A stretch of 64,000 nucleotides of DNA from Flavobacterium araucananum (lineage in GTDB: Bacteria; Bacteroidota; Bacteroidia; Flavobacteriales; Flavobacteriaceae), in contig NZ_MUGS01000005.1 of the NCBI RefSeq assembly GCF_002222055.1, positions 63,319-127,318 of the forward strand. The letters run 5' to 3'. Shown piece after piece: positions 44,353-55,300 of this stretch (position 1 is the stretch's first letter; each line of letters opens with the position of its first letter). Under the pieces are notes generated by a model. It saw only the letters and a list, made by a program, of their open reading frames with translations. It searched no databases and was not told the DNA's origin. Position numbers and translations under genes: made by a program.

Positions 44353-45156
44353 CTAATCTTCAGTTTTTAGTTTTTTACTATTATGAGATAGTTTTTTTTC
44401 AAGGTTTTTAAACAGATTGTTGAATGTAATCGTAATCGCTGCGGCATTTACAACTTGATTTCCTTCATCTCTGGGAAGGAATTCATTGGCATACGTAATT
44501 TCAGCCTGAATATCATCTGTAAATAAGTATCCGGCTCCTGCGTTAAACCTGTTTCGGTCAAAAAAACTAAGACCTGTTACTTTTGTTCCGGATTTAAAAA
44601 ATAATTCATCTGATGCGACGACATAAAACACGTCTTCCCGAAGTACTTTACTATTTATAGGCTTTATAAATTTTATTTGCTGACGATACCGAAGAACATT
44701 TTCATAATCATCCTCTCCGTTTTTCATGTGCCGGAGTTCCAGTCTCATTCTGGTACTTAAAGTATATCCTATTTTATGAAAATAATATATTCCTTGTAGC
44801 GAAAATCTCCATTCAGGCGATTTGAACTGACCAATTTCGGGTACATCTTTATTATCATAATAGGCGATAGAACTGGAGAGTTTCCATCTTGGAGACAAAT
44901 AGTAATGTCCCCATCCCCGAAATGATTTTTGAATATTTTGTTGAAATATATTCGAAGAAGTTGCTGTGCTGCTAAAAGAGGAAGCGAGATCCAATTCAGT
45001 TGACCATTTTTCGTTTATGGTTCTGCTAAATTGAATTTCATTCCAGGCTTGTCCGTATGTAGTAGTTTGCCCGTAGCTTAAATTTGTAATTGTTAAAATA
45101 ACAAACAAGCAACAGGCTTTATAAAAGAATATTTTATGAGTATATTTTGAAGACAT
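44353..45156 (-). CDS. DUF2490 outer-membrane protein
   Basis: A 267-residue protein with a signal peptide ending SYGQ (about residue 30) and strand-rich blocks (WNEIQFSRTINEKWSTELDLAS, GHYYLSPRWKLSSSIAYY, LRYRQQIKF) matching DUF2490 barrels. It ends in a polar, lysine-rich tail. Function unknown. It is 47 bases behind rlmB on the same strand and may be co-transcribed. Confidence 0.75.
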   Translation of the reverse strand: MSSKYTHKIFFYKACCLFVILTITNLSYGQTTTYGQAWNEIQFSRTINEKWSTELDLASSFSSTATSSNIFQQNIQKSFRGWGHYYLSPRWKLSSSIAYYDNKDVPEIGQFKSPEWRFSLQGIYYFHKIGYTLSTRMRLELRHMKNGEDDYENVLRYRQQIKFIKPINSKVLREDVFYVVASDELFFKSGTKVTGLSFFDRNRFNAGAGYLFTDDIQAEITYANEFLPRDEGNQVVNAAAITITFNNLFKNLEKKLSHNSKKLKTED

Positions 45157-45203
45157 TCAGGATAGCTTTATTTGTCATCTTAATTCTCAATTCTTAATAC
45201 TAT

Positions 45204-45938
45204 TTAACTTCTTTGACGTACAGCTTCGTATAGAAATGCTCCACAAGCTACAGATACGTTTAGTGATCCTATTGATCCAAACATTGGTAGTTTTGCTTTT
45301 TCATCAACTATTTTAAGTACAGAAGGATTTATTCCTCTATCCTCAGATCCCATTATAATAGCGACAGGTTCGTTTAGTGCTACATCATAAATATTTTGAT
45401 CTGTTTTTTCTGTTGCTGCAACTGTTTTTATACCAGACCCCTGAAGGTAAAAAATAGCATCTTTAATGTGTTCGACTTTACAAATAGGGACATTGAATAC
45501 AGCTCCGGCAGATGTTTTTACTGTATCTCCATTTACTGGTGCAGAACCTGCTTTTTGCACAATGATTCCGTTTACACCGGTACATTCTGCTGTTCTGATA
45601 ATAGCTCCAAAATTTCTGGCATCAGAAATCTGATCTAATATTAAAAATAATGGTTTTGATCCGGATGCAATTGTTGACTCAACTAAATGCTCTAGTTCTA
45701 TAAATCCAATAGGAGAGATTGTTGCAACTGCTCCCTGGTGATTGTTTGGGGTTAATCTATTTAGTTTTTCTACAGGTACGTAAGAAAAATTAATGTTGGC
45801 ACGTTTCATTACCTTCATTAAGTCTTTCATTAATTCGCCAGAAATTTCCTTTTGTATAAATACTTTATCAACTTCCTTTCCTGCTTGAATTGCTTCTATA
45901 ATGGCTCTAATTCCAAATATTTGATGTTCTTTTTCCAT
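45204..45938 (-). CDS. rlmB: 23S rRNA (guanosine-2'-O)-methyltransferase RlmB
   Basis: The 244-residue SpoU-type SPOUT methyltransferase contains an N-terminal RNA-binding part (FGIRAIIEAI...), ILDQISDARNFGAIIRTAECTGV (about residues 100-122), IIMGSEDRGI, and the knot motif GSIGSLNVSVACGAFLYEAVRQ. It methylates G2251 of 23S rRNA in E. coli. A -7 box TATATTTG lies only four bases before the start codon, suggesting a leaderless transcript. Confidence 0.9.
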   Translation of the reverse strand: MEKEHQIFGIRAIIEAIQAGKEVDKVFIQKEISGELMKDLMKVMKRANINFSYVPVEKLNRLTPNNHQGAVATISPIGFIELEHLVESTIASGSKPLFLILDQISDARNFGAIIRTAECTGVNGIIVQKAGSAPVNGDTVKTSAGAVFNVPICKVEHIKDAIFYLQGSGIKTVAATEKTDQNIYDVALNEPVAIIMGSEDRGINPSVLKIVDEKAKLPMFGSIGSLNVSVACGAFLYEAVRQRS

Positions 45939-45968
45939 GAGGCAAATATAGGTATAATGTTTATATAA

Positions 45969-46000
45969 AAAAAAACCACTCTGAATGAACAGAGTGGTTT
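45969..46000 (-). terminator. Terminator of the first SusCD pair
   Basis: aaaccactct (45973-45982) / agagtggttt (45991-46000), followed on the minus strand by T-rich sequence. It lies 35 bases past the susD stop codon. Confidence 0.85.
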
Positions 46001-46034
46001 AGTGTATTTAAAACTTAATGTGCTTCTTTTTTCT

Positions 46035-47414
46035 TTATAGTGCCCACCAAACTTTTGAAGTAGTATTTGTAACTACTGTTGCATTTGGATTATATAATCT
46101 TTCATTAGAAGGTGTAGGTAGTCTTTGAGGTATTTGTGACGGAGCTACATCTGGATTTGCTATCAAAACAGGAAAACCAGTTCTTCTGTAATCATTGTAA
46201 ACTTCTGGATTTGTAAATAAAGCAATATATTTTTGCTCAATTATACTTTTTACAGAAACAGTAGTTGTTACTGTGTTTACAAATGTATTGTCTACTGATC
46301 CAACATAGTTAAGTAAAGAGGCTGATACAGCATCTTTAAAGGATTGTTGTGCACTTGCGTCCCCAGTAAGTAATTTTGCTTCTGCTTCAATGAATTTTGC
46401 TTCAGCAAAAGTTACCATTCCTAAAGGTTTTGAAGGTGAAGTTCCATCACTAGAGCTTCCAACAATAGCTGGTCCTAAATCTGAAGCATCATTGTTTTCT
46501 TGGTTTGTTGCAAGACCTGTGAAGTTGCCGTCGGCATCTTTAGCAACAAAGCGAGGTAATCTAGGATCACTTGTTGATACCAAATAATCTACAAAATATT
46601 TACCCATTTTGATGTAATTTGGCCTTGCACTTGCAAATGCATACCATTGATTCCAACTTGAACTAGCATCAGCAGAAAATACAGCATTCATATCATCTGA
46701 ATTTGCTTTCATTCCTTTTGCTAAGTAAGTAATAGCTTTATTGGCAGCAACTGTTGCTCCGTCACGATTGGTTAATCTAAGTGCAAATCTTGCTTTTAAA
46801 GTGTATGCTGCTTTTGTCCATAGAGATACATCACCACCATAAATCAAGTCATCAGAAGCTGGAATTTTTTTGTTTGCCGATGCTGGTTTTGCAAGGTCTA
46901 CTATTGCATCATCTAATAATTGTTGCAATTGAGTGTAGACATCTTGTTGTTTGTCATAAGCAGGTTGAATAATACCAGTAAGACCTTGAAAGGCTTTACT
47001 TAAAGGTACATCATTCCATAAATCTGTCGCCTTTGAAACGTTGAGAGCTAATAGTATTTTTGACATTCCTGAATAGTAAGGATTGTCGGCACCATTTTTT
47101 TTAATGTTGTCACTTGCAGTAAGGCCTGCGTTTTGATATAGAGTACTCCATGAATTATCCATGTCTGTCTCAGAAAATGTATATGTAGCGTAGGCTAAAT
47201 ATTGACCATCGTTTCCTGCTATCTGTTGTGTTAGTAATGAAGTTATCCTAGAAAGATCCCCAGAGTGTATATTAAAAGTTGCTACTTCTGTTTGTGTTAA
47301 CAATAAAGCAGGAGTTACCTCTGTAGGATTGTTTGGATTCTCATTAAACGTGTCTATTTCATTCTGACATGAAAAGACAGTTAATACTGTTAATATTAAT
47401 ATTATTTTTTTCAT
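46035..47414 (-). CDS. SusD/RagB family nutrient-binding outer-membrane lipoprotein
   Basis: The 459-residue protein has a lipoprotein signal (lipobox VFSC, Cys16) and an all-helical SusD-like fold with many TPR-type helices. It belongs to the SusD-like_2 branch judging from its N-terminal ENPNNPTEVTPALLLTQ block. It is cotranscribed with the SusC-type gene directly upstream (gap 10 bases). SusD caps the SusC barrel and binds the incoming oligosaccharide or peptide. No linked enzymes point to a substrate. Confidence 0.9.
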   Translation of the reverse strand: MKKIILILTVLTVFSCQNEIDTFNENPNNPTEVTPALLLTQTEVATFNIHSGDLSRITSLLTQQIAGNDGQYLAYATYTFSETDMDNSWSTLYQNAGLTASDNIKKNGADNPYYSGMSKILLALNVSKATDLWNDVPLSKAFQGLTGIIQPAYDKQQDVYTQLQQLLDDAIVDLAKPASANKKIPASDDLIYGGDVSLWTKAAYTLKARFALRLTNRDGATVAANKAITYLAKGMKANSDDMNAVFSADASSSWNQWYAFASARPNYIKMGKYFVDYLVSTSDPRLPRFVAKDADGNFTGLATNQENNDASDLGPAIVGSSSDGTSPSKPLGMVTFAEAKFIEAEAKLLTGDASAQQSFKDAVSASLLNYVGSVDNTFVNTVTTTVSVKSIIEQKYIALFTNPEVYNDYRRTGFPVLIANPDVAPSQIPQRLPTPSNERLYNPNATVVTNTTSKVWWAL

Positions 47415-47424
47415 TTTTTCTTTT

Positions 47425-50400
47425 TTAGAGTCCTAATTTTAATGCTAATGAAACTGATTTTGATCCAGGGTTGTTGAAATAATCAAAACCTTGTATGTGT
47501 GATCCTGCTCCAGTTAAGCTTGTTTCTGGATCTACTCCTTTATAGTTAGTGTCTAACCATAAGTTTCTGCCTGATAAAGTAATTTCTAAATTTTGGACAA
47601 AACTTAATCCTGCTTTTTGTATATCATTAAAACGATAAGATATCGATACATCTCTTAAACGAACCCAATTCACGTTTTCAATATTTTGTGATTGTACTTG
47701 TAGTACATCTCCTTTATATTGTTCAAAATATTTCTGTGCACTTATAGGTGTTGTATTTGCAGAGCCATCTGTATGAACTCCAGGAATTATGTAATTCCCT
47801 CTGTCGTTTTCTGCTGACTCTTCAGAAAGTCCATATCTTTGGATTCTTCCTCTTGTACCATCCCAAACATCACCACCATGTCTGAAATCTAGTAAAGCTG
47901 AAAGGGTAATTCCTTTGTATGTAAATGTGTTTCTTAAACCTCCAAGCCAATCAGGGTTTGTATCTCCAAGAATTTTTTGCTGAGGATCTGCTTGTGGTAA
48001 TCCGGCAGCAGTAACTATTACATTACCATTTGTGTCTCTTAAAAAATCTGTACCATACAATATTCCTAGTGGTTTTCCAACAATCGCAACATAAGCTGGA
48101 TTACCAAATCCGGCCTCTGGTTCATATTGACTAACGCCATTTGCTAAGCTTGTAACTTTGTTTTTATTTTTAGACCAATTTACTGCGAAATCCCATGTGA
48201 AATCATTTCCTTTAATAACTTCATAGTTGATTTCTACTTCAATACCTTTGTTTTCCATCGAAGCATAGTTTCCATATTGAGATGAAAATCCAGATGAAGG
48301 TGCAATTGGGAATCTAATCAATAAATCTTTTGATTTTGCTTGATATACATTGACATTTAATCCTAATCTGTCAAGTACCTTTAGTTCTAATCCAATTTCA
48401 GTACTACCTACGCGTTCTGGTTTTAAATTAGATTGTCCAAGTGTTGATGCGTATCCAAAACCATTTTGACCATTGTATGGTACTGTGTTGCCGTCTGTAT
48501 ATCCATCTGTTTCTGTTAATTTAGCATAATAAGTTTGAGTTAAATAAGCTTGTGGTGCGATACCAACATCAGCATATCCAAAACGTATTTTTCCTAAATT
48601 TAACCAACTTTGATCCAGTGGCTTGCTGAACAACCAAGCTACTGAGCCAGCTGGATAACTAAAGCTTTTTTTGTCGCCATATGATGAATTCCAGTCATTT
48701 CTTATACTTCCAGTTATATATACTTGCTCGTATAGAGAAAAGTCGGCTTGTGCGTATGCAGATCTTCCCATAATTTTTTGATCATAATTAGAAGTTCTGA
48801 AGTTGCTTGCATTACTTAAATTATAAAAGTTTGGTATTGCAAGTTTATCACCTCTGCTAAATTGATCTGTAAAAAAATCTGATCTTAAATTTCCTCCAGC
48901 AGTATAATTTAAGTCTATATGATCAGTTAAGTTAACTAAACCATTAAAAATTAAATCACCATTAAAAATTTGAGTGTTAATGTTTTCTATATTTATTTGT
49001 CCAGTACCATCATTTGAGCTGTTACCAAAAGATGATATTGCATATACTTGTTTTCTCGCATCATTAGCAGAGTCCCATCCTCCTCTTAAAGTTACATTTA
49101 AGCTTTTAGATTGATTGTATACAACGCCTAAATTTCCATAGGTTCTATTTACCTGACTTACATATGGGTTTTCATTTGCAGTATAAAATGGGTTATCATA
49201 TGCTGAAAAATAAGTATTTTGAAAACCAAGTTCGTTTTTATAGTCTCTTAGGTCGTAAGTTGTTGGTGTTCGGTATAGACCTAGCATTACACCTCCAAGG
49301 GTACTCCCATTTTGAACCATAGTAGTTGCTGTTCTAACAAAAGCAGAACTTCCTACTACTTTAAATTTATCAGTTAGCTTGCGTTCTCCACTGATTAAAA
49401 TATTTGTTCTCGTTAATCCAGTACTAGGAATCATTCCGTCTTGCTTTGTGTATCCAAAAGAAGTTCTAAATGTTCCTTTATCATCGCCACCATAAAATGC
49501 TAAGTTTGTGTCAGTTCCAACCCCTGTTTGGAAGAAGTTGTTTGGATTGTCATAAAATTTTGCTCCAGGAACACTGCTGATTAGTGGTCCCCAACTTTTT
49601 TGAGTTCCATTACTTTCTCCTGCGTCACCTGTTCCATACAGACCATCTGGTCCTGATTGAGCAGGCGCTATATATGTTCCAGAATCACCCGCAGCATATT
49701 TTGATTGTAATTTAGGTAATTTGTTAACGGTAGTTACTGTAGTGTTGAATGACAAGTCTACACCAATACCTCTTCTTGATTTTCCTTTTTTTGTTGTGTA
49801 TATGATTACACCATTTCCTGCGCGTTCGCCATATAGTGCTGCAGCTGCTCCACCTTTCAATACGGTAACGCTTTCTATATCGTTTGGATTAATATCCAGT
49901 GCTCTATTTGATAGGTTAGTTCCTGATAGATTGGTGTTGAATGGGCTGTCGCCTGTAGAATTTGCTTGTGTATCATTGTTAAAGGGTACGCCATCAACAA
50001 TTATTAAAGGATCAGTAGATCCTGAAATTGATTTTTGTCCTCTAATTACAATTTTACTGGAAGCCCCAGGAACTCCGCCAGATCCAGTAATCTGTACGCC
50101 AGATGTTTTTCCGGCTAGACCCTGAATAACATTTGATTCTCCAGATCTCATTAAATCTGTTCCTGATACAGTAGAAACACCATAACCAAGAGATTTTTTT
50201 TCTCTCTTAATACCTAATGCTGTTGTAACAACTACACCTTCTAGCTCTACTGAATCATCTTTTAATTTAACATTAATCGTTGTAGAACTTGCTGCTACTT
50301 CTTGGGCTTTCATTCCAATGTAGCTAAATGCCAAAATTTGGCTTGAAGATGCTTTGATAGAGAATTTACCATCAAAGTCTGTTTGCGTTCCAGTTTTTGT

Positions 50401-50544
50401 TCCTTTAATTAATACACTCACACCTGGTAAAGGTATGCCTGCATTGTCGGTAACAGTTCCTGAAACAGCTCTTTCTTGCGCGAAAGTAAGTTGCGCAACT
50501 AGTACTAATAAAAGCACTAAGAATCCATTGAACTTTAGTTTCAT
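47425..50544 (-). CDS. SusC/RagA family TonB-linked outer-membrane protein
   Basis: The 1039-residue protein has a signal peptide (ending FAQ, residue 23), a carboxypeptidase-like beta domain (about 24-105: VSGTVTDNAGIPLPGVSVLIKGT), the SusC TonB box and plug (GVVVTTALGIKREKKSLGYG, then DPLIIVDGVPFNND and DIESVTVLKGGAAAALYG), and a large barrel. It imports a ligand bound by its SusD partner. The first 120 residues are almost the same as those of the other SusC in the window, pointing to duplication. Confidence 0.95.
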   Translation of the reverse strand: MKLKFNGFLVLLLVLVAQLTFAQERAVSGTVTDNAGIPLPGVSVLIKGTKTGTQTDFDGKFSIKASSSQILAFSYIGMKAQEVAASSTTINVKLKDDSVELEGVVVTTALGIKREKKSLGYGVSTVSGTDLMRSGESNVIQGLAGKTSGVQITGSGGVPGASSKIVIRGQKSISGSTDPLIIVDGVPFNNDTQANSTGDSPFNTNLSGTNLSNRALDINPNDIESVTVLKGGAAAALYGERAGNGVIIYTTKKGKSRRGIGVDLSFNTTVTTVNKLPKLQSKYAAGDSGTYIAPAQSGPDGLYGTGDAGESNGTQKSWGPLISSVPGAKFYDNPNNFFQTGVGTDTNLAFYGGDDKGTFRTSFGYTKQDGMIPSTGLTRTNILISGERKLTDKFKVVGSSAFVRTATTMVQNGSTLGGVMLGLYRTPTTYDLRDYKNELGFQNTYFSAYDNPFYTANENPYVSQVNRTYGNLGVVYNQSKSLNVTLRGGWDSANDARKQVYAISSFGNSSNDGTGQINIENINTQIFNGDLIFNGLVNLTDHIDLNYTAGGNLRSDFFTDQFSRGDKLAIPNFYNLSNASNFRTSNYDQKIMGRSAYAQADFSLYEQVYITGSIRNDWNSSYGDKKSFSYPAGSVAWLFSKPLDQSWLNLGKIRFGYADVGIAPQAYLTQTYYAKLTETDGYTDGNTVPYNGQNGFGYASTLGQSNLKPERVGSTEIGLELKVLDRLGLNVNVYQAKSKDLLIRFPIAPSSGFSSQYGNYASMENKGIEVEINYEVIKGNDFTWDFAVNWSKNKNKVTSLANGVSQYEPEAGFGNPAYVAIVGKPLGILYGTDFLRDTNGNVIVTAAGLPQADPQQKILGDTNPDWLGGLRNTFTYKGITLSALLDFRHGGDVWDGTRGRIQRYGLSEESAENDRGNYIIPGVHTDGSANTTPISAQKYFEQYKGDVLQVQSQNIENVNWVRLRDVSISYRFNDIQKAGLSFVQNLEITLSGRNLWLDTNYKGVDPETSLTGAGSHIQGFDYFNNPGSKSVSLALKLGL

Positions 50545-50856
50545 TTTTAAATATTTTGAATTAGTCTCACAAAAATCTTAATAATTTGTTAATCTACCTA
50601 ATATAAAAAGCTTTTTTTTTAGTTAAATTATGATTTTACTACGAGATATTGTTTTTTTATAGTTAAAAAAGATATGTTAATTCTAAATTCGTAATTTTTT
50701 GATTGAAATATGATAATAATGAAAAATATTGTTAATGACTGAAATGTTAAATTTAAGAAAATTAGGGTTGGAATTCTTTTTTTTATAACTTTTGCAAAAA
50801 AAAACCACCTTTTTTAAAAGGTGGTTTTTAATTTAAATTATCTTAGGGTTATCTTT
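50545..50856. other. Intergenic region with SusC leader and terminator of the second pair
   Basis: This 312-bp spacer has the 5' leader of the SusC gene at its left end, with blocks shared with the leader at 55586-55640 (ttttgaattagtc, then taataatttgttaat and cctaa). It has a terminator near its right end for the neighbouring SusCD pair. The rest is A/T-rich without reading frames. Confidence 0.6.
50799..50830 (-). terminator. Terminator of the second SusCD pair
   Basis: aaaaccaccttt (50801-50812) / aaaggtggtttt (50817-50828), a 12-bp stem with a 4-nt loop, with a T-run on the minus strand, 27 bases beyond the susD stop. Confidence 0.88.
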
Positions 50857-52362
50857 TTATTTATCCCAGAATATTTTTGTGCTTAATTTATCTCCTCCAA
50901 TTGAAGTTGAAGCAGCATTATAATTAGTAGCATTTAATGTTTGCTCTCTAATTGGATATGCCATTCTTGAAGGTACTTGACCTCCGGCAGCAGCATCTGC
51001 ATTTGCTGGTGGTATAAGAGCAGGAAAGTTTAGTCTTCTTGTAGAAGTCCATCCTTCAAATCCTCTGTTGAATAATGCATACCACGCTTGTTCTCCAACT
51101 TTTTGTTGCCATGTTCCTGTTGCTGTTGCGTAAGCTACTGCAGGTTGCAATAAATAAGCGTCTGCATCTGCTGTAGATACTCCCCAATCTTTCATAGATG
51201 CTCTAATAGCTGCTTCGTAATGAGAATCTATAGTCCCGCTTACAGCTACGCCTCTTCCGGCTGCTTCTGCTAATAAAAATTCAACTTCGGCATAATCTAA
51301 TAAAGTACCGCTAAAATCAGGAGCCTTAATTTTGCTGCTTACATGTGTATATCTGGATTGGCTATTTTTTGATCCAACGATACCTCCTCTGTAACCTGTA
51401 ATTGTTACTAATTCGTCAGTTGCAGGATCAGTATCTTTATAGGTTGGTTTAAAATAAGGGGTTTTTCTAGGGTCATTTAATGTTACCAAAGCGTCAACAA
51501 ATGGTTTTGCAACCACAAAGTCGTTTCTACCTGAGAATACCATATCGACATAAAGTGGATTAGTATTAGGGAGATTTAACATATAAGGTAGTTTGGCACT
51601 ATCAGCATTAGAAGTAAATCCGCCTGCTGCTCCTGATATAATTGTTGCATCTGCAATTGCAGCTTCCAAACCTGATGCTTTAAGGTTTATTCCTAATTTT
51701 AGTTTGATACTATTAGCGAATTTTACCCAAGCACTCAAGTCATCGTTATAAATTACTTCAGCAGTTCCAAATGCAGATTGTGAAAGATCAATAGTAGCGA
51801 TATCATTGTTTAAACGAACTATAAGGTCTTTATAGATATCTACTGCCTTATCATATTTCGGAAGATAATTTCCGGATCCTTTCAGGGCTTCAGAATAAGG
51901 TACGTCACCATATGTATCTACTAATATTTGATACGTGTATACAGATAAAATATCAATAAGTATCAATTGGTTTTTTTTGATAATGGTTTTTTGTGCAAAT
52001 TCTGGATCTGTTGATAAAATCACGTCTTTTTCTGTGAAATCTTTTGCTTGTGCAAGCTCTGCTAAACTTCCGGCATAAAGTCTGTCCCAGTGATTATCTG
52101 AAATTTTACGGGTTACCCAGTTGTAGGTTGATTCATCTAGATAAGTAGTTTCTGTCCATTGTTGGTTTACTAATCTAAATATGTTTTTATTTACATTGGT
52201 GTTAACCAGCTGTTCTGTTAAGCCTTTTTCTGCATTAGTAAATAATGTGCTTGCGGGTACTACAGAAGGGTTTTTTACATCTACATTTAAGTCTGTTAGG
52301 CTATTATCATCACAAGAAATTGTGAGAATCATAATTCCTAAAGCATATATTAATTTTTTCAT
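50857..52362 (-). CDS. SusD/RagB family nutrient-binding outer-membrane lipoprotein
   Basis: The 501-residue protein has a lipoprotein signal with TISC (Cys about 16) and a helical SusD-like body; its N-terminus NVDVKNPSVVPASTLFTNAEKGL corresponds to the SusD-like_2 pattern of the other SusD in the window. It is 10 bases behind its SusC partner. The two SusD proteins share layout but have diverged much more than the SusC N-termini, so the two pairs probably import different ligands. Confidence 0.9.
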   Translation of the reverse strand: MKKLIYALGIMILTISCDDNSLTDLNVDVKNPSVVPASTLFTNAEKGLTEQLVNTNVNKNIFRLVNQQWTETTYLDESTYNWVTRKISDNHWDRLYAGSLAELAQAKDFTEKDVILSTDPEFAQKTIIKKNQLILIDILSVYTYQILVDTYGDVPYSEALKGSGNYLPKYDKAVDIYKDLIVRLNNDIATIDLSQSAFGTAEVIYNDDLSAWVKFANSIKLKLGINLKASGLEAAIADATIISGAAGGFTSNADSAKLPYMLNLPNTNPLYVDMVFSGRNDFVVAKPFVDALVTLNDPRKTPYFKPTYKDTDPATDELVTITGYRGGIVGSKNSQSRYTHVSSKIKAPDFSGTLLDYAEVEFLLAEAAGRGVAVSGTIDSHYEAAIRASMKDWGVSTADADAYLLQPAVAYATATGTWQQKVGEQAWYALFNRGFEGWTSTRRLNFPALIPPANADAAAGGQVPSRMAYPIREQTLNATNYNAASTSIGGDKLSTKIFWDK

Positions 52363-52372
52363 TTTTTCAGTA

Positions 52373-55300
52373 TTAAAATTTGAATGTTAAGTTAAATCCA
52401 ATATCTCTAGTTGTTGGTAATGATCCAACTGAATAGCCTCTTGAGCTGTTTCCTGAAGATAGTCCGCTTTCTGGATCTGCGTAAGGTAGATTTTTACTGA
52501 TTATCCATAGATTCGATCCTACAAGGCTAGCTGATGCAGAGCTTAGGAATGTATTGTCGAACATGTTTTTTGGAAAGTTGTATGTAATTGATACTTCTCT
52601 TAATTTTACAAATGAGGCATCGTAAATAAAGGCTTTGTTTGGTGCAGCTTGATATCCTAAGCTATTTGCGATAGATCCTCCTTTTGTTTTTACAGTATTT
52701 GGGGTTCCGTTTGGAGCTACTCCAGGGTTTAAAGTTCCATTTTCTCTGATATCGCCTACAGCAGTTTCTTTGTATAATCCTGATGCAAGACCATAATACA
52801 TATCTAATGAGAAAATATCTCCACCTTTTTGAGTGTCAATTAAGAATCCAAAAGTTAAGTTTTTGTAACTGAATTTATTTCTAACACCACCAATCCAATC
52901 TGGAGTTGTGTTTCCTATGGTGTTGTTTGAAGATGTAGTGATCATGTATTTTCCGGTAGCCTGATCTATGGTTGGCTGTCCGTTTGTATACACGTAATCT
53001 GTTCCTTTTAATGCTCCGTATGCTTCTCCTGGTGCTGCGTTTACTGTAACACCTCCTTGGAAAGCACCTAGTTGAAGATTGTCTAGACCGTTTGGTAAAG
53101 AGATAACTTTACTTTTGTTATTCGACCAGTTTACGATGATTTCCCAAGTAAAATCTTTTGTTTTAATTGGAGTTCCGCTTAATTGTAATTCTAAACCTGT
53201 GTTTTCGATATTACCTCCGTTCACTACTCCATTAGTGTAGCCAGATGCAGAAGAAACAGCTGCCGAAACGATTTGATCAACAGAATTTGTTTTGTAATAA
53301 GTGATGTCAAATCCTAAACGTCTGTCAAATAAACTTGTTTCTAAACCAGCTTCAAATGATTTTGTTCTTTCTGGTTTAAGATCTGGGTTTTTATTAATGC
53401 TGCGGAATGGAAGTAATAATGAATTAGTATAAAGAGGCTGTCCTTGAAAGTTTGAAACTCTCGTATAGGTGTTGTTAAGCTGTAGGGCATCGGCGTCATT
53501 TCCAACTTCAGCATAGTTAATTCTGAATTTTCCAAGACTCAACCAATTTGTTTTTACAAGATTTGAAAACAAGAAAGATCCTGAAACCGCTGGGTAAACA
53601 TAAGAATTATTGTTGTCTGGTAGTGTAGACGAAACATCTCTTCTTACAGAAGCGTCTATGAAGTATGTGTCTAAAAATCCGATAGATCCTTGAGCGTAAA
53701 TACCATTAACACCTGAAGATATTTTTGCTTCTTTTGGGAAAGGTAAATCTAAACGTGAATTCGATAAGGCATATATTCCAGGTACTACTAGTCCGCCAAC
53801 AGTTGATGCTAGTACACTTTCTCTGTCATTTCTTCTTATGTTTGTTCCAAGAACTCCATTTACGCTGATGTTGTCTCCGAATTTTTTGTTAAAATTCAAC
53901 ATAAAATCGTAGTTGATTTCTTGAAAGCTGATATCGTTTCTTTGGTATCCAGAAGATTCGTTAACTGGTGAAAGACCAAATCCTGAAGCAATAGATCCTA
54001 TAGCTCTTCTTTCTTCTTGAAGTTGTTTGTAAGTGTCTAGTGAAACTCTTCCTAACGCGCTTAACCATGGAGCAATGTCATAATTAAGAGATGCATAACT
54101 GAATAAACGTGTTCTGTCATCTGAAGAGTAATTTTGATAACGAGTGAAATACGGGTTGTCCCAATATGCAGGTACTAAACCTTCTGGAGATGTTGGGTCT
54201 GCCCAGTTCCATGTTACGTTTTGCCCGCCTGAGGCAAAGTAAACATCTTTTAAAGCTCTAACATCTGTATTTGTTTGCCACCATTGTCTGAAGTTACTCA
54301 TGATATTGTCATTGTAACCGGTAGAGTTTCTACCCACAGTACTTTGCAGTGTAACCGAAGCGTACGCGTTAGCGGTAAGTTTGTCGGTTACTTTTTGGCT
54401 AAATCTTGCGCTTATTTGATTTTTCTTTAGCTCACTATTTGGTAAAATACCGGTTTGGTTAGTGTTTACATAAGTAAGAGATAGGCTTGATCTTTCTGTA
54501 GATTTTTCAAGAGCTATGCTGTTAACAAATGTATGAGCGTCGTTGAAGAATTTTGATGGGCCATTTTTTGCAGCTGTCCATGGAGTGGCCTTGCCGTAAT
54601 TTGGTGAAAATGGTGTAAAAGCATCCCATTGGTAAACTGGTTTGTTGTCAAATGCGTCTCCATCGGATGCGTCATTTGATGTGTCTACCGTGTCAGGTGT
54701 TCCGGTTCCTAAAAACGAGGAGCCAAAACCATATCCTGATCCGTATCTGTTTTGATATTCAGGAAATGTTTTTTTGTCAATACTTCCGTTGGTAAATCCG
54801 CTTGAGAACGAGAAGCCAATTTTATTGTCTGATTTTCCTTTTTTCGTTGTTACCATAACAACTCCATTTGCGGCTCTTGAACCGTAAAGTGCTGTTGCAG
54901 CTGCTCCTTTAAGGATGTTAATGCTTTCGATGTCTTCCTGGTTGATATCTGATGCATTGTTTCCGTAATCGTAACCTCCACCTCCAACTTGTTGAGAAGT
55001 TGCATTTGAATTCGAGTTGTCAATAGGCACCCCGTCAATTACCCATAGTGCTTGGTTATTTCCTGTAAGAGATTTGTTTCCTCTTATCACGACATTGGTA
55101 GAGCCTCCAAAATTGTTGTTTCTTTGAACTTCGACACCGGCAGCTTTACCGGATAAAAGGTTAGCAACGTTAGTATTACCTGCTCCGCCATTAATGTCTT
55201 TTCCTGCAATTTGTTGAGAAGCATATCCTAGAGATTTTTTTTCTCTTTTAATCCCCATGGCGGTAGTTACTACAACGCCTTCAAGTTGTTGAGCATCTCC

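Noticed and set aside
49721-50125. Antisense 134-residue frame over the SusC gene
   Set aside because: It opposes the conserved plug domain of SusC, and its composition follows from that.
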